Shown: in pieces, positions 29,701 through 40,503 of the stretch
Position numbering within the stretch: position 1 is the first letter of the stretch
Layout: the number at the start of each line of letters is the position of its first letter
NCBI GenBank assembly: GCA_037953745.1
Contig: JBAKBP010007160.1
Location: 1 to 64,000, forward strand
DNA from: Lithodes maja
Taxonomy: Eukaryota; Arthropoda; Malacostraca; Decapoda; Lithodidae
DNA: 64,000 bases
Direction: 5' to 3'
Position numbers and translations under genes: made by a program
Notes under the pieces: model-generated
Database searches by the model: none
The model's input: the letters and a program-made list of their open reading frames with translations, nothing else
Told to the model about the DNA's origin: nothing

Positions 29701-31290
29701 ATCCTGAGCAGGGTTCGAGCCTCCCAGGTGCTTCTGCATTGGCTGTGCCTCAGCCTCTGACGAACTGCCCCGGGCAAACTCAGAAGGCTTCAGAGACACA
29801 CCAATGTTGCAGGCCAAAGACACAGCTGCTGTAGGTGGTTTGCTAGGACAGACTCTTGCAAAGTGCCCCTTTTTATGACATTGATAACACTCTAACTCCC
29901 CTTTGGGCTTCCCTTGGTACTGGGAAGGGCCCGGCCCCTTCTTAAATGGGACGGTGCTAGTCTTGTGGTCAGTCTTGGTATCATAACTCTTGTACTTGTT
30001 TGCATAAGATATATTACTAACTCGGGGGGGTGGGGCGTCACGCCCCTTGTTACCTGCCTCACTACGCTGGGCAGACCCGCACCCACGAATTAATGATAGC
30101 CGGAGGTCAGCCATCTCAGCTGCCTCCTGTAGAGTTTTTGGATTCTTTTCTTTAATAGTTAAAGTCATTTCTGCACCTGTACACTTATAAAACTGCTCGA
30201 GCAGAAACAGCTCAGTCAACTGTTCGGCCGTCTCAGCTTTCTCAGAACGTGTCCAGTTTGTAAGTGCATCTTTTAAGTCCCGGGCATGTTCAAGAAAGGT
30301 CGCCTCCCTAGTCTTTGTAACACCCCGAAACTTCAATCGATATGTTTCTGGTTGCAACTCGTATGCCCGTAGGACAGCTCTCTTCAATTCTGGGTAGTCA
30401 ATGCAAGACTCTAAAGGCAGTGCATCATAAGCCTTCAGACCCTTACCCGTAAGTCTGGAGGAGACTAGAGCTGCCCACTTCTCCTCAGGCCAATTATGCT
30501 CCCTACACTTCTTCTCAAAACGATTAAAAAATTCTGTGACTTCAGTTTCACTAAATGCCGGCACCAATTTGACTAAGTGAGACAAGGACTGTTCTCTTAC
30601 TTGGCCCTCACGGCCCATCCGAATCCCTGTCGACTCTGCACGAGTCTTATCTAAATCTATTTGAGCACAATATTTCTCTGAGTCGTACCTAAGCTCAGCC
30701 TCGTGCCTCCTAATCTCAGCCTCAATCTCCTTCTCCTGCTTCCTAGACTCAATCTCCTGCTTCCTAGTCTCAGCCTCGATTGCATACCTCCTAGACTCAT
30801 TCTCCATTTTAGCAAGCTCGAGTTTAAATATCATCTCAGGAGACAGGCCGGAAGAGGGAGCTGCCACTACTGAAGGAGGGGGGGCAAGAACTGGGGAACC
30901 ACCATACGCACCGCCCGAGGGCCCTCCAATCTTCCAATGCTCATCCCTCTGTGGGAGAGTGCTAACCTCCGGCAACTGAGTGGACGGCACTGTGGGAGTC
31001 GAGTGAGAGGGGATCTGGGGAGGAACCCCCCCAAACGCCCTCTCCTCCGAAACCCCATGTCGCCCACGCAACACCCAGGAAATCAGCTCCCCCTTGGACA
31101 TCCCTCCTACATTGGATAGACCCAAAACCTTGGCTATCAGGTGCAAGCCATAAACATTCACCCCAGTCAGCCTCTCCTCCGTCACATGGTACTGCTTACT
31201 CACAAAAAGTCTAGCATCCTCCTCACTAGTTACTAACGGCACCTCCTCACTTAGCATCTCTCGCTCCTCGTCAGTACTAGGGCCCGACAT
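26785..31290 (-). CDS. Gypsy gag-pol polyprotein with integrase before a deleted RT
   Basis: 1501 residues from the ATG at 31288-31290. In order: a charged coiled-coil (about 155-215); a SCAN-like capsid (about 240-400, EQLTELFLLEQFY); a CCHC knuckle CYQCHKKGHFARVC (about 468); protease DTGASQTLM (about 555); integrase zinc site H-H-C-C (about 846-886); a DDE core with D917, D976 and E1012 (35 residues between the last two); a GPY-type end (YTGPYKIV); then the RT start (IPYRVPP, FSKVDLVKGYWQ with motif A Asp near 1373, DGLKNAPAT). After SLMNESEK it jumps to ALGHFEIYV and the RNase H tail (HIAGCDN), so the YxDD box, thumb and RNase H core are absent. The polyprotein would assemble capsids and integrate cDNA, but cannot make it alone. 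Confidence 0.9.
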   Translation of the reverse strand: MSGPSTDEEREMLSEEVPLVTSEEDARLFVSKQYHVTEERLTGVNVYGLHLIAKVLGLSNVGGMSKGELISWVLRGRHGVSEERAFGGVPPQIPSHSTPTVPSTQLPEVSTLPQRDEHWKIGGPSGGAYGGSPVLAPPPSVVAAPSSGLSPEMIFKLELAKMENESRRYAIEAETRKQEIESRKQEKEIEAEIRRHEAELRYDSEKYCAQIDLDKTRAESTGIRMGREGQVREQSLSHLVKLVPAFSETEVTEFFNRFEKKCREHNWPEEKWAALVSSRLTGKGLKAYDALPLESCIDYPELKRAVLRAYELQPETYRLKFRGVTKTREATFLEHARDLKDALTNWTRSEKAETAEQLTELFLLEQFYKCTGAEMTLTIKEKNPKTLQEAAEMADLRLSLIRGCGSAQRSEAGNKGRDAPPPRVSNISYANKYKSYDTKTDHKTSTVPFKKGPGPSQYQGKPKGELECYQCHKKGHFARVCPSKPPTAAVSLACNIGVSLKPSEFARGSSSEAEAQPMQKHLGGSNPAQDVFCDHRGRGCVMWAGRKHGVEVLRDTGASQTLMKNLTGYPINAARVVVVQGINATRSYPLVRLELEVDGVARELDVGIVEKLPVEGVDLLLGNDFAMPASEVLPLVVAERPADVSREEREWVERCQAQPMACAVTRARAAKVSQPSPPSSDQQRNDQQEEAKAGVGFKSFDSAALLGDSVLAPLLSSGVAPGPVIESDEAGHDESPRQQRYEHRERQREQLSIGEGHALLREQLDRLAPSDIRRLQLEDPELQTCANGAVELDEDGDAQPGDFFYLDGILYRRFQDPNRSWKMGSGVVDQLMVPRECRDSLLSLAHDTPLAGHLGVRKTVAALGKLFWWPGMKSHVQSWINSCDICQRVGKPNQVIPKAPLHPIPVIGPPFSKIVVDMVGPLPPTKAGNKFLLTIMDVATRYPDAYPMKNGMAKTVVSNLLWYFSRYGYPEEIQSDQGSNFTSNLFKQTMQQHGIRAVVSPAYHPESQGVLERWHATLKSMLRCYCADNGRDWDLGLPYVLFAAREVPGESLGFSPNELIFGHRVRGPLNMLREIWEGTVPPCSLLKYVFESRERMLKSLEMAGRNLTGSQALMKDRYDRKVKLREFIVGQEVLVLLPLVGNPLSAKYTGPYKIVEKISDLDYLVATPDRRKKNQLCHVNLIKEYVRRPSEPLTVPVLACCGRGGEGEGDSQASEEDSWDHHVSADQWAGNSSLRADEAIAHLPEPQFEAIRQLLGLYPTVFAEHPGLTTQAMHDVDVGHHLPFKSIPYRVPPIKLPALRDELEYMLGRGLIEKGTVKWTSPVTLQPKPDGKVRFCIDFRRLNGLTPTNPYPLPRVDDSVDKIGNARFFSKVDLVKGYWQVPLSERAKEVCGFVVDGSTYQCNVVPDGLKNAPATCQSLMNESEKDNDALGHFEIYVPAYGPVGVVYPDHYPLEILDQFHNRNMRLTRWSLWLLVYNLDISHIAGCDNEVACGRSGVYDPG

Positions 31291-31484
31291 ACTGAAGTTC
31301 ACCAAAAAATTCTCGAGACAAAAGTGTTAAACTCCCTTATGCAAGCACTAATTACTAAATTAACTGGAGTCTCTTAAATGCTCTCCTAATTGCCTTACAA
31401 AAAAAAATATTCTTCAATATGCACGCTAAAGTACGAACAAACAAATGTTGTACAACTCTGCAAAAAATTATACTGTTCACAAAA

Positions 31485-31502
31485 TCCTAAGCAAGGTCGC
31501 CA
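31485..31502 (-). promoter_or_regulatory. Primer binding site, gypsy element 2
   Basis: The same TGGCGACCTTGCTTAGG as at 24445-24462, two bases from the inner end of the 5' LTR (LTR3). The leader between it and the gag ATG (31291-31484) is non-coding. Confidence 0.65.
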
Positions 31503-31504
31503 TT

Positions 31505-33353
31505 TGTTACGACCGGGCACTCGGGTACACTAGGGCTCTTACACAGGACTCGAGTATGGCTCGCTGCCACAACGGAAACACACGATCCCAACCCCAGAGT
31601 ACTGCCAGCCGAACAAAAAACGCCACTACCCTCCAGAGTTCTATCTGCTATAACGGGGTATACAAGAACTCGGTACTAGCGTTTCACACAACAGACTAAT
31701 AACAAGACGGGAGTTATCTAGTCTGGTCAACAATCAAACAAAGAAGAAAGTATTACAACACTAAAGAATAGTGTTGGCCGAAGCCGAAGTAATCCACCCT
31801 TGAACTAAGAACTTAAGAAGTCCTCCACCCTCTACTTCGGATCGGCACTATTACGTTACGTTAAACAATAGTCCTCGAGCATCAAGCAAGGAATCTTCTG
31901 ATAAGTTAGATGCTTCTCGAATACTCATAAGAAGTAAGTATCGGATTTTGAACAGCAATTTAATGAATAACTCACTGGTAATTAAAGGCTTTAAATTGAC
32001 ATAAGAAGAATTATAAGAATAAGCAATAGGATATGGCAAACATTAAGAAGAAGTACTCCGACAATGCACTGGCAATAGCCTACTAAGATTGTGCTCGTGG
32101 GCCACTAATCTCTGAAGTAGCTAAGCGTGCCACACATGAAATCAATAGTGCTTAAACAATAATATACATAAGGAGAAGCTTCAATACTATGCTGTATCTG
32201 CTGGTCGAGCAAAGTCTAGCTGGGATATCTAAGGTTAAGAGACAATGGCTGAGCAAGCGGCTCGTAGCCTAGCGAGGTCCTTAAGACTGTGCGGCCAAAT
32301 TACGGTAATTGACGGGATGCTCTCTTGAGAGATCCAGATCACTAGTATCTGGTTCTCTCCTGGCGATCCTCTCAAAGTCAAGCAAATGAGATAGCACAGT
32401 GTTGGGTGGCACAGGCAAAAGCCCTCACTCGCAACACAGTGCTAAACTCCCACGGTACACAATCAAAAAGACCCCCTAGGCTTCCCACGTCTCCGTTGCA
32501 ATTGTGCTGGTTCAACCAACCTAGCACTCATAGGAAATCACAACTCGAGGAACCCTATCCCAGTCTAGCATTACCTAAACCAGCAGAAAACAGGAACATG
32601 AATAATAGTACACAGGGAAATACATATACGAGTGCAACAAACATCAATCAATCCTATTCTAGTTAACCCTTCCAAAAATAGGCTATCTAACAGGCACTTA
32701 TCTCGTGAGAACTCAAGCGATAATACTTTGGCTGACTAAATCTGCACCAAAGGGGTCATGGAGGTTAAACAGGGACGAGAAGGGAAGAAGATAGGCTGTT
32801 CAGAGAGTAGAGAAAGTTCACATCAGTCGGAAGAATATGGATAGTTGCAAGGGATATGAGAAGTCGCTTTGCCTGATGAGTTCTGAGGAAAATGCGGCGG
32901 GACCTCCCTTTTTATACTCGGCCCTTTAGTGAGCATAACGCCAACTACTAAGGACCGCCCACTGGCAATCATGACGTCATATTCTCTCTCAATCTGGGAT
33001 CGACAAAGAACTTCCCACGCGCTGAAAGGGAGGAAGGGAGGAGGGAATTAGGCCTACCGGCCCGCGTGGCGCACTCACTGACCCCCCGCCACGTAATATC
33101 TCTCTCTCTCTGCTCTCATCATTACATATAAGTCCCACACACAATACTTATATCTAATGATATAAAATAGAACTCGTTGACTTAGAAGAAAACAAAATAC
33201 ATAATGATAATACTTATAGTACAACGGTTCACATAAACTGAGTTAGGAAACTCTACACAGACTACAGCCAAAGTTCCTGCCCTGACGATCCTAGCGAGAG
33301 TGGGGCCTGACTGGGCGTTCTGTACAGCATGCTCATACTCGACATGCGTCACA
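31505..33353 (-). repeat. Gypsy LTR 3 (5' LTR of element 2)
   Basis: A 1849-bp LTR with TG...CA ends on the minus strand. It is the most complete of the four LTRs. It is followed outward not by a polypurine tract or flank but directly by part of another LTR. Confidence 0.9.
32908..32917 (-). promoter_or_regulatory. LTR TATA box
   Basis: GTATAAAAAGG on the minus strand in LTR3. The same box is kept in LTR1 (15979), LTR2 (25851) and, as GGTATAAAAGGG, in LTR4 (about 33718). It is the likely core promoter of the element. Confidence 0.6.
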
Positions 33354-34153
33354 CACAGAAAAGCCTTACCCCAGTCTAGCATTACCTAGACTAGCAGAAA
33401 ACAGGAATAATAATAATAACACACAGGGAAATGCATATACAAGTGCAACAAACATAAATTAATCCTATTCTAAGTCAACCCTTCCAAAATAGGATATCTA
33501 ATAGGCAAGTATCTCGTGAGAACTCAAGCGATAATACGTTGGCTTACTAGCTCTGCACCAACGGGACCATGGAAGTTAAACAGGGTAGGGAAAAGAGGAG
33601 ATAAGAATGTAAGGTAGTAAAGAAAGTTCCCATCAGTCAGAAGAATATATATAGTTAGCAAGGGAAATAAGAAGTCGCTCTGCCTAATGAGTTCTGATGA
33701 AAAAATGGCTAGACTTCCCTTTTATACCCGGCCCTCTAGTGTGCCCAACGTGAACTACTAAGGACCGCCCACTGACAACCATTACGTAATTTCTCTCTCT
33801 CCTCTGGGATACACAAAGGCTCCCCTAGCACTGAGGGAGGGAGGAGTGCTAGTGAGTTAGGCCCACCTCCCGCCTGGCGCACCCACTGACCCCCAACTGT
33901 GACTGTTTCTCTTCCCATCATTACAAATAAGTTTTACACACAATACTTATAACTAATGATATAAAATAGAACTCGTTGACTCAGATGAAAACAAAATTCA
34001 TATTCATAATACTTATAGTACAACGGCTCACATGAACTAAGTTAGGAAACTCTACATAGACTACAGCCAAAGTTCCTGCCCTGACGATCCTAGCGAGAGT
34101 GGGGCATGACTAGGCGTTCTGTACAGCATGCTCACACGTGGACATGCGTCACA
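33354..34153 (-). repeat. Gypsy LTR 4, partial
   Basis: The U3-proximal 800 bp of a diverged LTR abut LTR3 at 33353/33354. It ends normally at TGTGAC/polypurine tract (34154). It has clearly more substitutions than LTR2 and LTR3, so it belongs to an older copy. Confidence 0.8.
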
Positions 34154-34460
34154 CCTCCCCCAAGATTTTACTCGCTCAACCCTGAGCTAAAATCTGACAA
34201 ACACAGAACCCCATCAAGCCCCCCACACCCAGCGACCGCATGGCACTAAAACAAAGCTGAGTTTATCACCAAAACACATCTTATTATAAAAAAAAATCAC
34301 ATTTTATAACTCCTCCCAACAATAGCAAAAAGACACAATATCATGCTCCCAGAGCAAGCTTACAGCAGCTCAGCCGTTTGATAGTTTGTGGACTACTCAA
34401 ACTCTATAGGCTATGACAAACTTATACGATTACCTATTTCAAAAGAAAGAGTTTTTATAT
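34154..34460 (-). mobile_element. Gypsy element 3, 3' internal fragment
   Basis: It starts with the polypurine tract and follows the non-coding 3' region of elements 1 and 2 (CTCAGCCGTTTGATAG etc.) up to GAGTTTTTATAT, where a LINE tail begins. The expected continuation is not found beyond that LINE. Confidence 0.75.
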
Positions 34461-36034
34461 CTATCTATCTATCTATTGCCTGACGCCGTGATCCCCGAAG
34501 GGGCGGCCACGAACGAACCGCCCCCATGCACCTCTGTCCCCAGTCAGTCGACGCCCCTCCTCCCAACCAGCACCGCCTTCATTCATGTAGTTCCTTACTC
34601 CATCCTTCCACCTCATATTCGGTCTACCTCTCCCCCTCTGTCCCTCCACCTCGCTCTCGTACACCCTCTTAGTCATTCTCTCGCTTTCCATACGTTCCAT
34701 ATGGCCGAACCATCTCAAGTTGTTCCTTTTCACACTTTCCAGCACATCTACCTCCACACCACACCTCCTTCTTACTTCCTCATTAGTCTGTCTATCCCTC
34801 CATGTAATTCCGCACGCACTCCTTAAGTAATTCATTTCCACTGCTCTCACTCTTGGTCTGAGTCTCTCAACCAACGTCCATGCTTCGCTTCCGTAAGTCA
34901 GTGTCGGGAATACCACACTGTCATGCAAGGACTTCTTCACTTCCATACTGACCACCCTATTTCTTGTTACTGCTTTTAGCGTTCCTACAACCCTCTTCCC
35001 CTGTTGTACCCTCTCCCGCACCTCTTCATCCATAGTCCCATCTTTACTCAACACACTGCCCAGATACTTAAAAGAGTTGACGATCTCCATAGCCTGACCG
35101 TTCAGCTTCACCTCACACTCTGTGACTTCACCCCTTTCGAAGACCATAACCTTGCTCTTCCCCGTATTTACCTTCAAATTCCGTTTTTCGCACACTGTTC
35201 CAAACTCATTTACCAGACCCTGCAACTCCCATTCATTATCACTCATCAGAACTGTATCATCCGCAAACAGCAGTATAGGTAGCTTCCACTCAATTCCCTC
35301 CCTTTTCAGCGATACACCGACATCCACTGCTCTTGATAGTATTTCTTTCATAACTCCATCCATATATACAGTAAACAACCACGGGGACATCACACACCCC
35401 TGTTTCAAACCAACATTCAGGTCAAAGAACTCGCTCTGCTCACTTTCCACACGTACTGCCGCCTTTGCACCCTCATACATGCTCTTCACTGCTTTCAGCA
35501 ACTTGCCCTCTACTCCGTATATTTTAAGTACTTTCCACAAACCTTCTCTATCCACTCTGTCATAGGCCTTCTCCAAGTCCATAAAGGCAACATACACCTT
35601 TTGTTTCTTCTCCAGATACTTCTCCACAACACAATTCAGGGTAAAAATCTGATCTACACATCCTCTTCCCTTCCTAAAACCTCCCTGCTCGTCGCCTATC
35701 CATTTCTCCGTTCTCACTCTCACTCTCTCAATCACTACCCTACTGTATACCTACCCTACTACGCTTAGAAGACATATTGCTCGGTGGTTACCACACACTC
35801 CTCTTTGCCCTTATATAGCGGGACTATTATGCCAGTCTTCCAGTCATCGGGTGCACTCCCCTTCTCCCATGCTAGTTTGCACATTTTCCATACCCATTCT
35901 ATCACTATCTCACCACCATACCTCAACATTTCCCCACACACGCCATCTGTTCCTGGTGCTTTCCCCAACTTCACTCTTTTCATGGCTTCCCACACTTCTG
36001 ACCTCCTGATCCCCACCTCCTCCTCCACTAGCAT
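34461..36034 (-). mobile_element. RTE-like LINE, 5'-truncated
   Basis: In sense (minus) orientation the element holds an RT domain, a long C-terminal region and ends in a short TAGA repeat tail (about 34459-34476), the type of tail seen in RTE-group LINEs. The endonuclease is missing. The tail lies in gypsy element 3; the 5' side meets unrelated AT-rich DNA. Confidence 0.7.
34473..36034 (-). pseudogene. RTE-like reverse transcriptase with a frameshift and a stop
   Basis: 36034-35765 encodes the fingers start (GKAPGTDGV, WKTGIIVPLYKGK). The frame then shifts, and the connecting ~12 codons contain a TAG. From 35735 down, 420 codons are intact: GFRKGRGCVDQIF, DLEKAYDRVDR (motif A), GLKQGCVMSPWLF, FADDTVLMS (catalytic box), FKYLGS, and the C-terminal RWFGHMERM...RWKDGV region typical of RTE-like LINEs. 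Not functional as it stands. Confidence 0.8.
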
Positions 36035-36104
36035 TTATCCACGTTTATTAATAGTGTCAATTATATACTTGAATTACATACTGTGAATTATATGATGTAT
36101 GTAA

Positions 36105-36275
<171 letters not shown>

Positions 36276-36965
36276 ACTATGTATGCATATATATATATAT
36301 ATACATATATACACCGGTACACACATATACACATACATACATATACAGTATATATACACATACTGTACAGTGCACACACATACACTTACATATTTTTTTT
36401 TTTTTTTTTTTTAAGAGAGAGAGAGAGAGAGAGACGGTGAAAGATAACATTTAATTTCAAGTGTATCTTTCAAAAAAATATTGGACCATTGTATTTTCAT
36501 TCACCCACTTGTTGTTTTTACCCATATCCTCATATATATCAGTTAGTTTAAATAGGACTTCAGAGGCTATCAACCCTTCTGGATTATTAAGCCAGCACAC
36601 TGTAAGTCAAATATACCGTCAGGACTGGAGCCCTTTTTCAAGAACTCCAGTCCCTTGGTATCCTCATATTATTGCAATGGGTAATATGCAATAATATAAT
36701 GTTTATCTTTTGTAGGAGAGCCTAAAACAATAATAGGCATTACACAATAAAAGCATCCAAAGACAATTAGAATTACAAATTATGTACCCGGTAGTAGTAT
36801 TGTGCTACAGACAAGATTATTATACAAAGACAAAAGAAAACAACACAGATGAAACATGTGAAATATAGAAAGATCATTATAAAGAGAACCAAATTTATAA
36901 ACACAATACAAAATAATAATACAAAGATAGATACATAACTGCCAAGATATAAAGCTGTCATTGGC

Positions 36966-37353
36966 TTAAGGGAGCCCACCTCGCTTTTGTTATCTTTCTC
37001 TCCCTCTCTCTTTGGCTTGTATCCATTCGGCCCCATTCAGCCTACTCTTTTAGGACGTTTACATCCATCCAGGTGTCAATATTTTCCTGGCGAGCGGGAG
37101 CGAGCCAGCATCTATATATTTTTGTTTTGACAGCAAGCTAAATTTGTAAATTTTTCGATAGAAAAATTTCTCCGGCGAAGCCGGATTTCTCCATACAATG
37201 CTGGCACGCTATCGCTCACCAGGAAGAAATCGATACGTGGATGGGGATAAACGTCTTAAAACAGTTGGCTGAATAGGGCCGAATGGATACAAGCCAGGGA
37301 AAGAGAGACAAGGAGAGAAAGATAAAAAACAAAAAGCCAGTGACCCCCCTTAA
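36966..37353 (+). mobile_element. MITE family 1b, long-palindrome copy
   Basis: A 388-bp element, TTAA to TTAA, that is close to one long inverted repeat: the left half (GGCTTGTATCCATTCGGCCC, AGGTGTCAATATTTTCCTGG) returns as reverse complement in the right half. It shares the central hairpin and GGCGAGCG block with family 1 but has different ends. The sister copy is at 62733-63113. Confidence 0.75.
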
Positions 37354-37707
37354 AGGTGAAATGCGAAATGAAAGAGAGAAAGATAGCTGACGAGAAGTGA
37401 AAGAAAATGGAGCGTGTAAAGATAGAGGAGAGACTATAGCAAAAGCAATGAAGCCGAAGAAATGACCAAGGCATCGATTCAAGACGGGGAACTCCACAGA
37501 CAGACACATTGCAGTATTAAGCCCTTTCAAGATCCAACACGTATTTCTTTTCAATTTGCTGACTATTATTAGACAATTAAATTCAGTTTAGGAAGGGCGA
37601 CCTACATTTTTTGTTCTTCCATGTGAGTGAGGGAGGCAAAAGACAGAACAGCCTGTAGCGAGTGCCTCCCCCATAGTTGAAAGAGTGACAGGGCCAAAAT
37701 CAAGCTG
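37354..37707. other. No gene; weak MITE family 3 fragment
   Basis: Around 37513-37600 there is CTTTCAAGATCCAACACG...AGACAATTAAATTCAG, which resembles one end of family 3. Otherwise nothing recognised. Confidence 0.4.
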
Positions 37708-37982
37708 TAATAAACGCCTCTTAGACCCCCCCCCCCCCCAAGATATTTTTTACATTTTTCGATAGAAAAATGTTCCGACCGAAGGCTGGTTCCTCTTATA
37801 ATAACATGCTCGCTATTGCTTGCCAGGAAAATATCGACACCTAAATGGCACGATAGGTCTTAAAATTGACAACGAAATTGAGCTAAAAGCGTTAAAATCG
37901 CCAAACTAACGTCTTAAATTGTCAAAACTAATAGGGCTAAGCACGAGGGAGAAAGGGGTCCAGAAAAACGACCCATCGTAAG
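37708..37982 (+). mobile_element. MITE family 1, truncated copy
   Basis: It begins at CTTAGACCCCCCCC and runs through the CATTTTTCGATAGAAAAATG hairpin to GGTCCAGAAAAACGACCCAT. The terminal TTAA is missing on both sides. Confidence 0.65.
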
Positions 37983-38029
37983 AGACACACTAGATGAAGA
38001 GGATATCATAGAAATGCAGTAGTAAAGGG

Positions 38030-38297
38030 TTCGAGGAGATGTACGATCAAAGGAGTAAAATAGAGGAAAATATTATCATAACTGCAAAATATACAGTATG
38101 GGAAGTGGTAAGTAAGACAAAATAATAAAATAAGAGTAAATAGGAATAAAATAGAGAAATAAATACAAAGATAACTGCAACAAAAATACAGTGCGAAGTG
38201 GAAAATAAGAAAAAAATAACTAAATAGAGTAAACAGCCATAACATAGATAAATAAATACAATGATAACTGCAACAAAAATACAGTATGCGAAGTGGT

Positions 38298-38299
<2 letters not shown>
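38030..38299. repeat. Degenerate ~100-bp tandem array, left part
   Basis: Recurring blocks AAAATAGAG, ATAACTGCAACAAAAATACAG and GCGAAGTGGTAA occur at roughly 100-bp spacing. The array resumes at 40504 after a LINE insertion. Confidence 0.65.
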
Positions 38300-38345
<46 letters not shown>

Positions 38346-40503
38346 GACAATGAACGGAGGAAGGAAAAACACAGATAAAACAAAAAGGTCCATGTGCCTA
38401 AAGGCATCCTCCATTCATAAAATGTTTATAACAACTGGATTTAAACATTTGTAGATTGTAAGTTTGTGGAAAGCAATTCGAGGGAAGTGAATTCCAAAGA
38501 GTAGTAGCTCTGGGGATAAATGAATTCTGATAAGCAGAAGTTCTGCATTGTGGAGGAGAAAGTGTAAATTCATGGGCGCTCTCAGCTGCCCTAGTTCTAC
38601 GGGGAAAGATGTGGAGAGGCGGCACAATTGAAGCAAGTTCCTCGGAACAATTGCTGTAAAAATATATGTAGAATAATGCAAGGGATGCAACGTTTCTTCG
38701 TATGGATAATGTAGGAAGGTCCTGTGTGATTGCAGGGTTATTGATTAATCTAATAGCTTTATTTTGAATTTTGTCCAACTACCTCAATGCAACCACTCCA
38801 CTTCCACCCCACAGAGGTGAACAGTAATCCATCTGAGAACGCACATGACTTTTATATATTACGGCCAACTGCTCGTCAGTGAAGAATTCTCGAACTCTGT
38901 ACAGGAGTCCCAGTTTTGTAGAGGCATTCTTAGCAATGCTTCTAACATAATGTGTCCAGCTCAAGTTAGTAGTTAATGTTACACCGAGAATGTCAATACT
39001 AGGGGAAGTGGGAATATTTACATCATTAAAAAATATATGGGAGTCAGTGAGATTCTGTCGGTTAGAACATTGAATGTACTTGGTTTTCTGTGCATTAAAG
39101 GAAACTAGATTCTCTTGTCCCCATTCATTAATTCTAGAAAGGTCCTGGTTCAGAGAAATTGCAGTGTTTATTTTTGAATATATAAGATCGGGTTGGGTGA
39201 AAGAATTGGTAAATGTGAAGGAACTGTGGAGTGTTGAGTCATCTGCGTAGGAATGTATTGGATTATGAGTGGTAGATATGAGATCATTGATATGAATGAG
39301 GAACAGAGTTGCGGCCAAAACTGATCCCTGGGGAACACCAGCATTTATTGAGTGAAATTGAGAATAAAGGCCATCTACCATTACACATATTTTTCTGTTA
39401 TGAAGATAAGAAGAAATTAGTGGAACTAATGATGCAAGGCCGTAGTGTGACATCTTCGACAATAAGGATTGATGCCAGACTCTATCAAATGCCTTTGATA
39501 TATCCAGTGCTATTGTATGTGTTTCACCATGTTGGTCTGTAGCTTGGTTGATTTGATGCGTAAGAAGGCAAAGAATGTCTGCAGTTGATCGACATCGTCT
39601 AAAACCATATTGCCTATCACTGATTAATTTATTATTCTCAAGATGCTTAATTATGTGATTATTTAATATAATTTCAAAGACTTTACCAAGAGTGGAAGTT
39701 ATAGCTATTGGTCTGTAGTTTGATGGATCTGAAGAGGCACCTTTTTTAGGAACTGGGTGGATTTTTGCTTCTTTCCAGGGTACTGGGAAGCATGAGATAT
39801 GAGTACACAGACGGACATTTTTTGCCAATACAGGAGCGAGCACCAAGGAGCAATTCTTAAGTACTATTGGAGGAATTTCATCTGGACCAGGAGCCTTATC
39901 TACTGAGAGATTCTGCAATATAGTTTTGACATGTCTGGTGTGGATCTTAAGTGAGGGAATTTCAGGCGAATTAAAATTAAGTACAGGGACATCTTGATTT
40001 ATTTCATCTAAGGTTGAGTTGGTGGAGAAAATATCCGCAAGAAGGTTAGCTTTACCTCGTGGGTCACTTACAAGATTGCCAGTCGGAGATTTTAATGGTG
40101 GAATGGATGAAGCAGTAGTGAAGTTGGATTTGAATGAGTTAAGAGTAGACCAAAATATTTTGTTATCATTTGGATTATTTAGAAGTTTACTTGCCTGCTT
40201 GTGGAGAAAGTTTGATTTAGTTAGGTTTAATACAGTTTTGGCATGATTTCTGAGGTTTCTAAAGTAATTAAAGGCTTCATGTGTTTTTGATCTTGTGTAT
40301 GCATTGTAGGCTATTGTTTTTTGTTTAGTTACTCTAGCACAATTATGGTCAAACCATTTAGGTGAATTAGATCTTTTACTGTACTTTTGATGAGGAATAA
40401 AAGATTCCATTCCAATTTTTACAAAATCTTGTATGTGGCTCAAGGTGGAGTGTGCATCATTAGAAAAGAAAGAGGTCCAGGGAATATCAATAAAGAAACC
40501 TTG
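38300..40503 (-). mobile_element. Poly(A)-tailed LINE, 5'-truncated, inserted in a tandem array
   Basis: The minus-strand element ends in 42 A residues (T run at 38300-38341). Coding sequence runs from the 5' break at about 40503. Both flanks are the same AAATAGAG/GAAGTGG tandem array. No clear target-site duplication could be read because the flank is repetitive. Confidence 0.8.
38398..40503 (-). pseudogene. LINE reverse transcriptase with one in-frame stop
   Basis: A single frame runs from the truncated 5' end (about 40503) to 38398, interrupted only by a TAG at 38779-38781. It encodes the RT: KAPGPDEIPP, SNYRPIAITS, ALDISKAFDRVWH (motif A), GVPQGSVLAA, SYADDSTLH (catalytic box) and a C-terminal RATTLWNSLP block. 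The endonuclease is lost by truncation. Poly(A) and motifs are compatible with a Jockey/I-like LINE; the clade is not certain. Confidence 0.85.

Larger units (their letters stand above)
24465..33353 (-). mobile_element. Gmr1-like Ty3/gypsy element 2, intact gag-pol frame but deleted RT
   Basis: LTR2 and LTR3 bracket one 1501-codon frame, with primer site, polypurine tract and TATA box all present. LTR near-identity implies a young element. The integrase-before-RT order and SCAN-like capsid fit the Gmr1-like branch of Ty3/gypsy. The missing RT active site means it would need enzymes from a relative. Confidence 0.85.

Noticed and set aside
33354..34153. A solo LTR
   Set aside because: It is followed by a polypurine tract and internal gypsy sequence, so it is a truncated element rather than a solo LTR.
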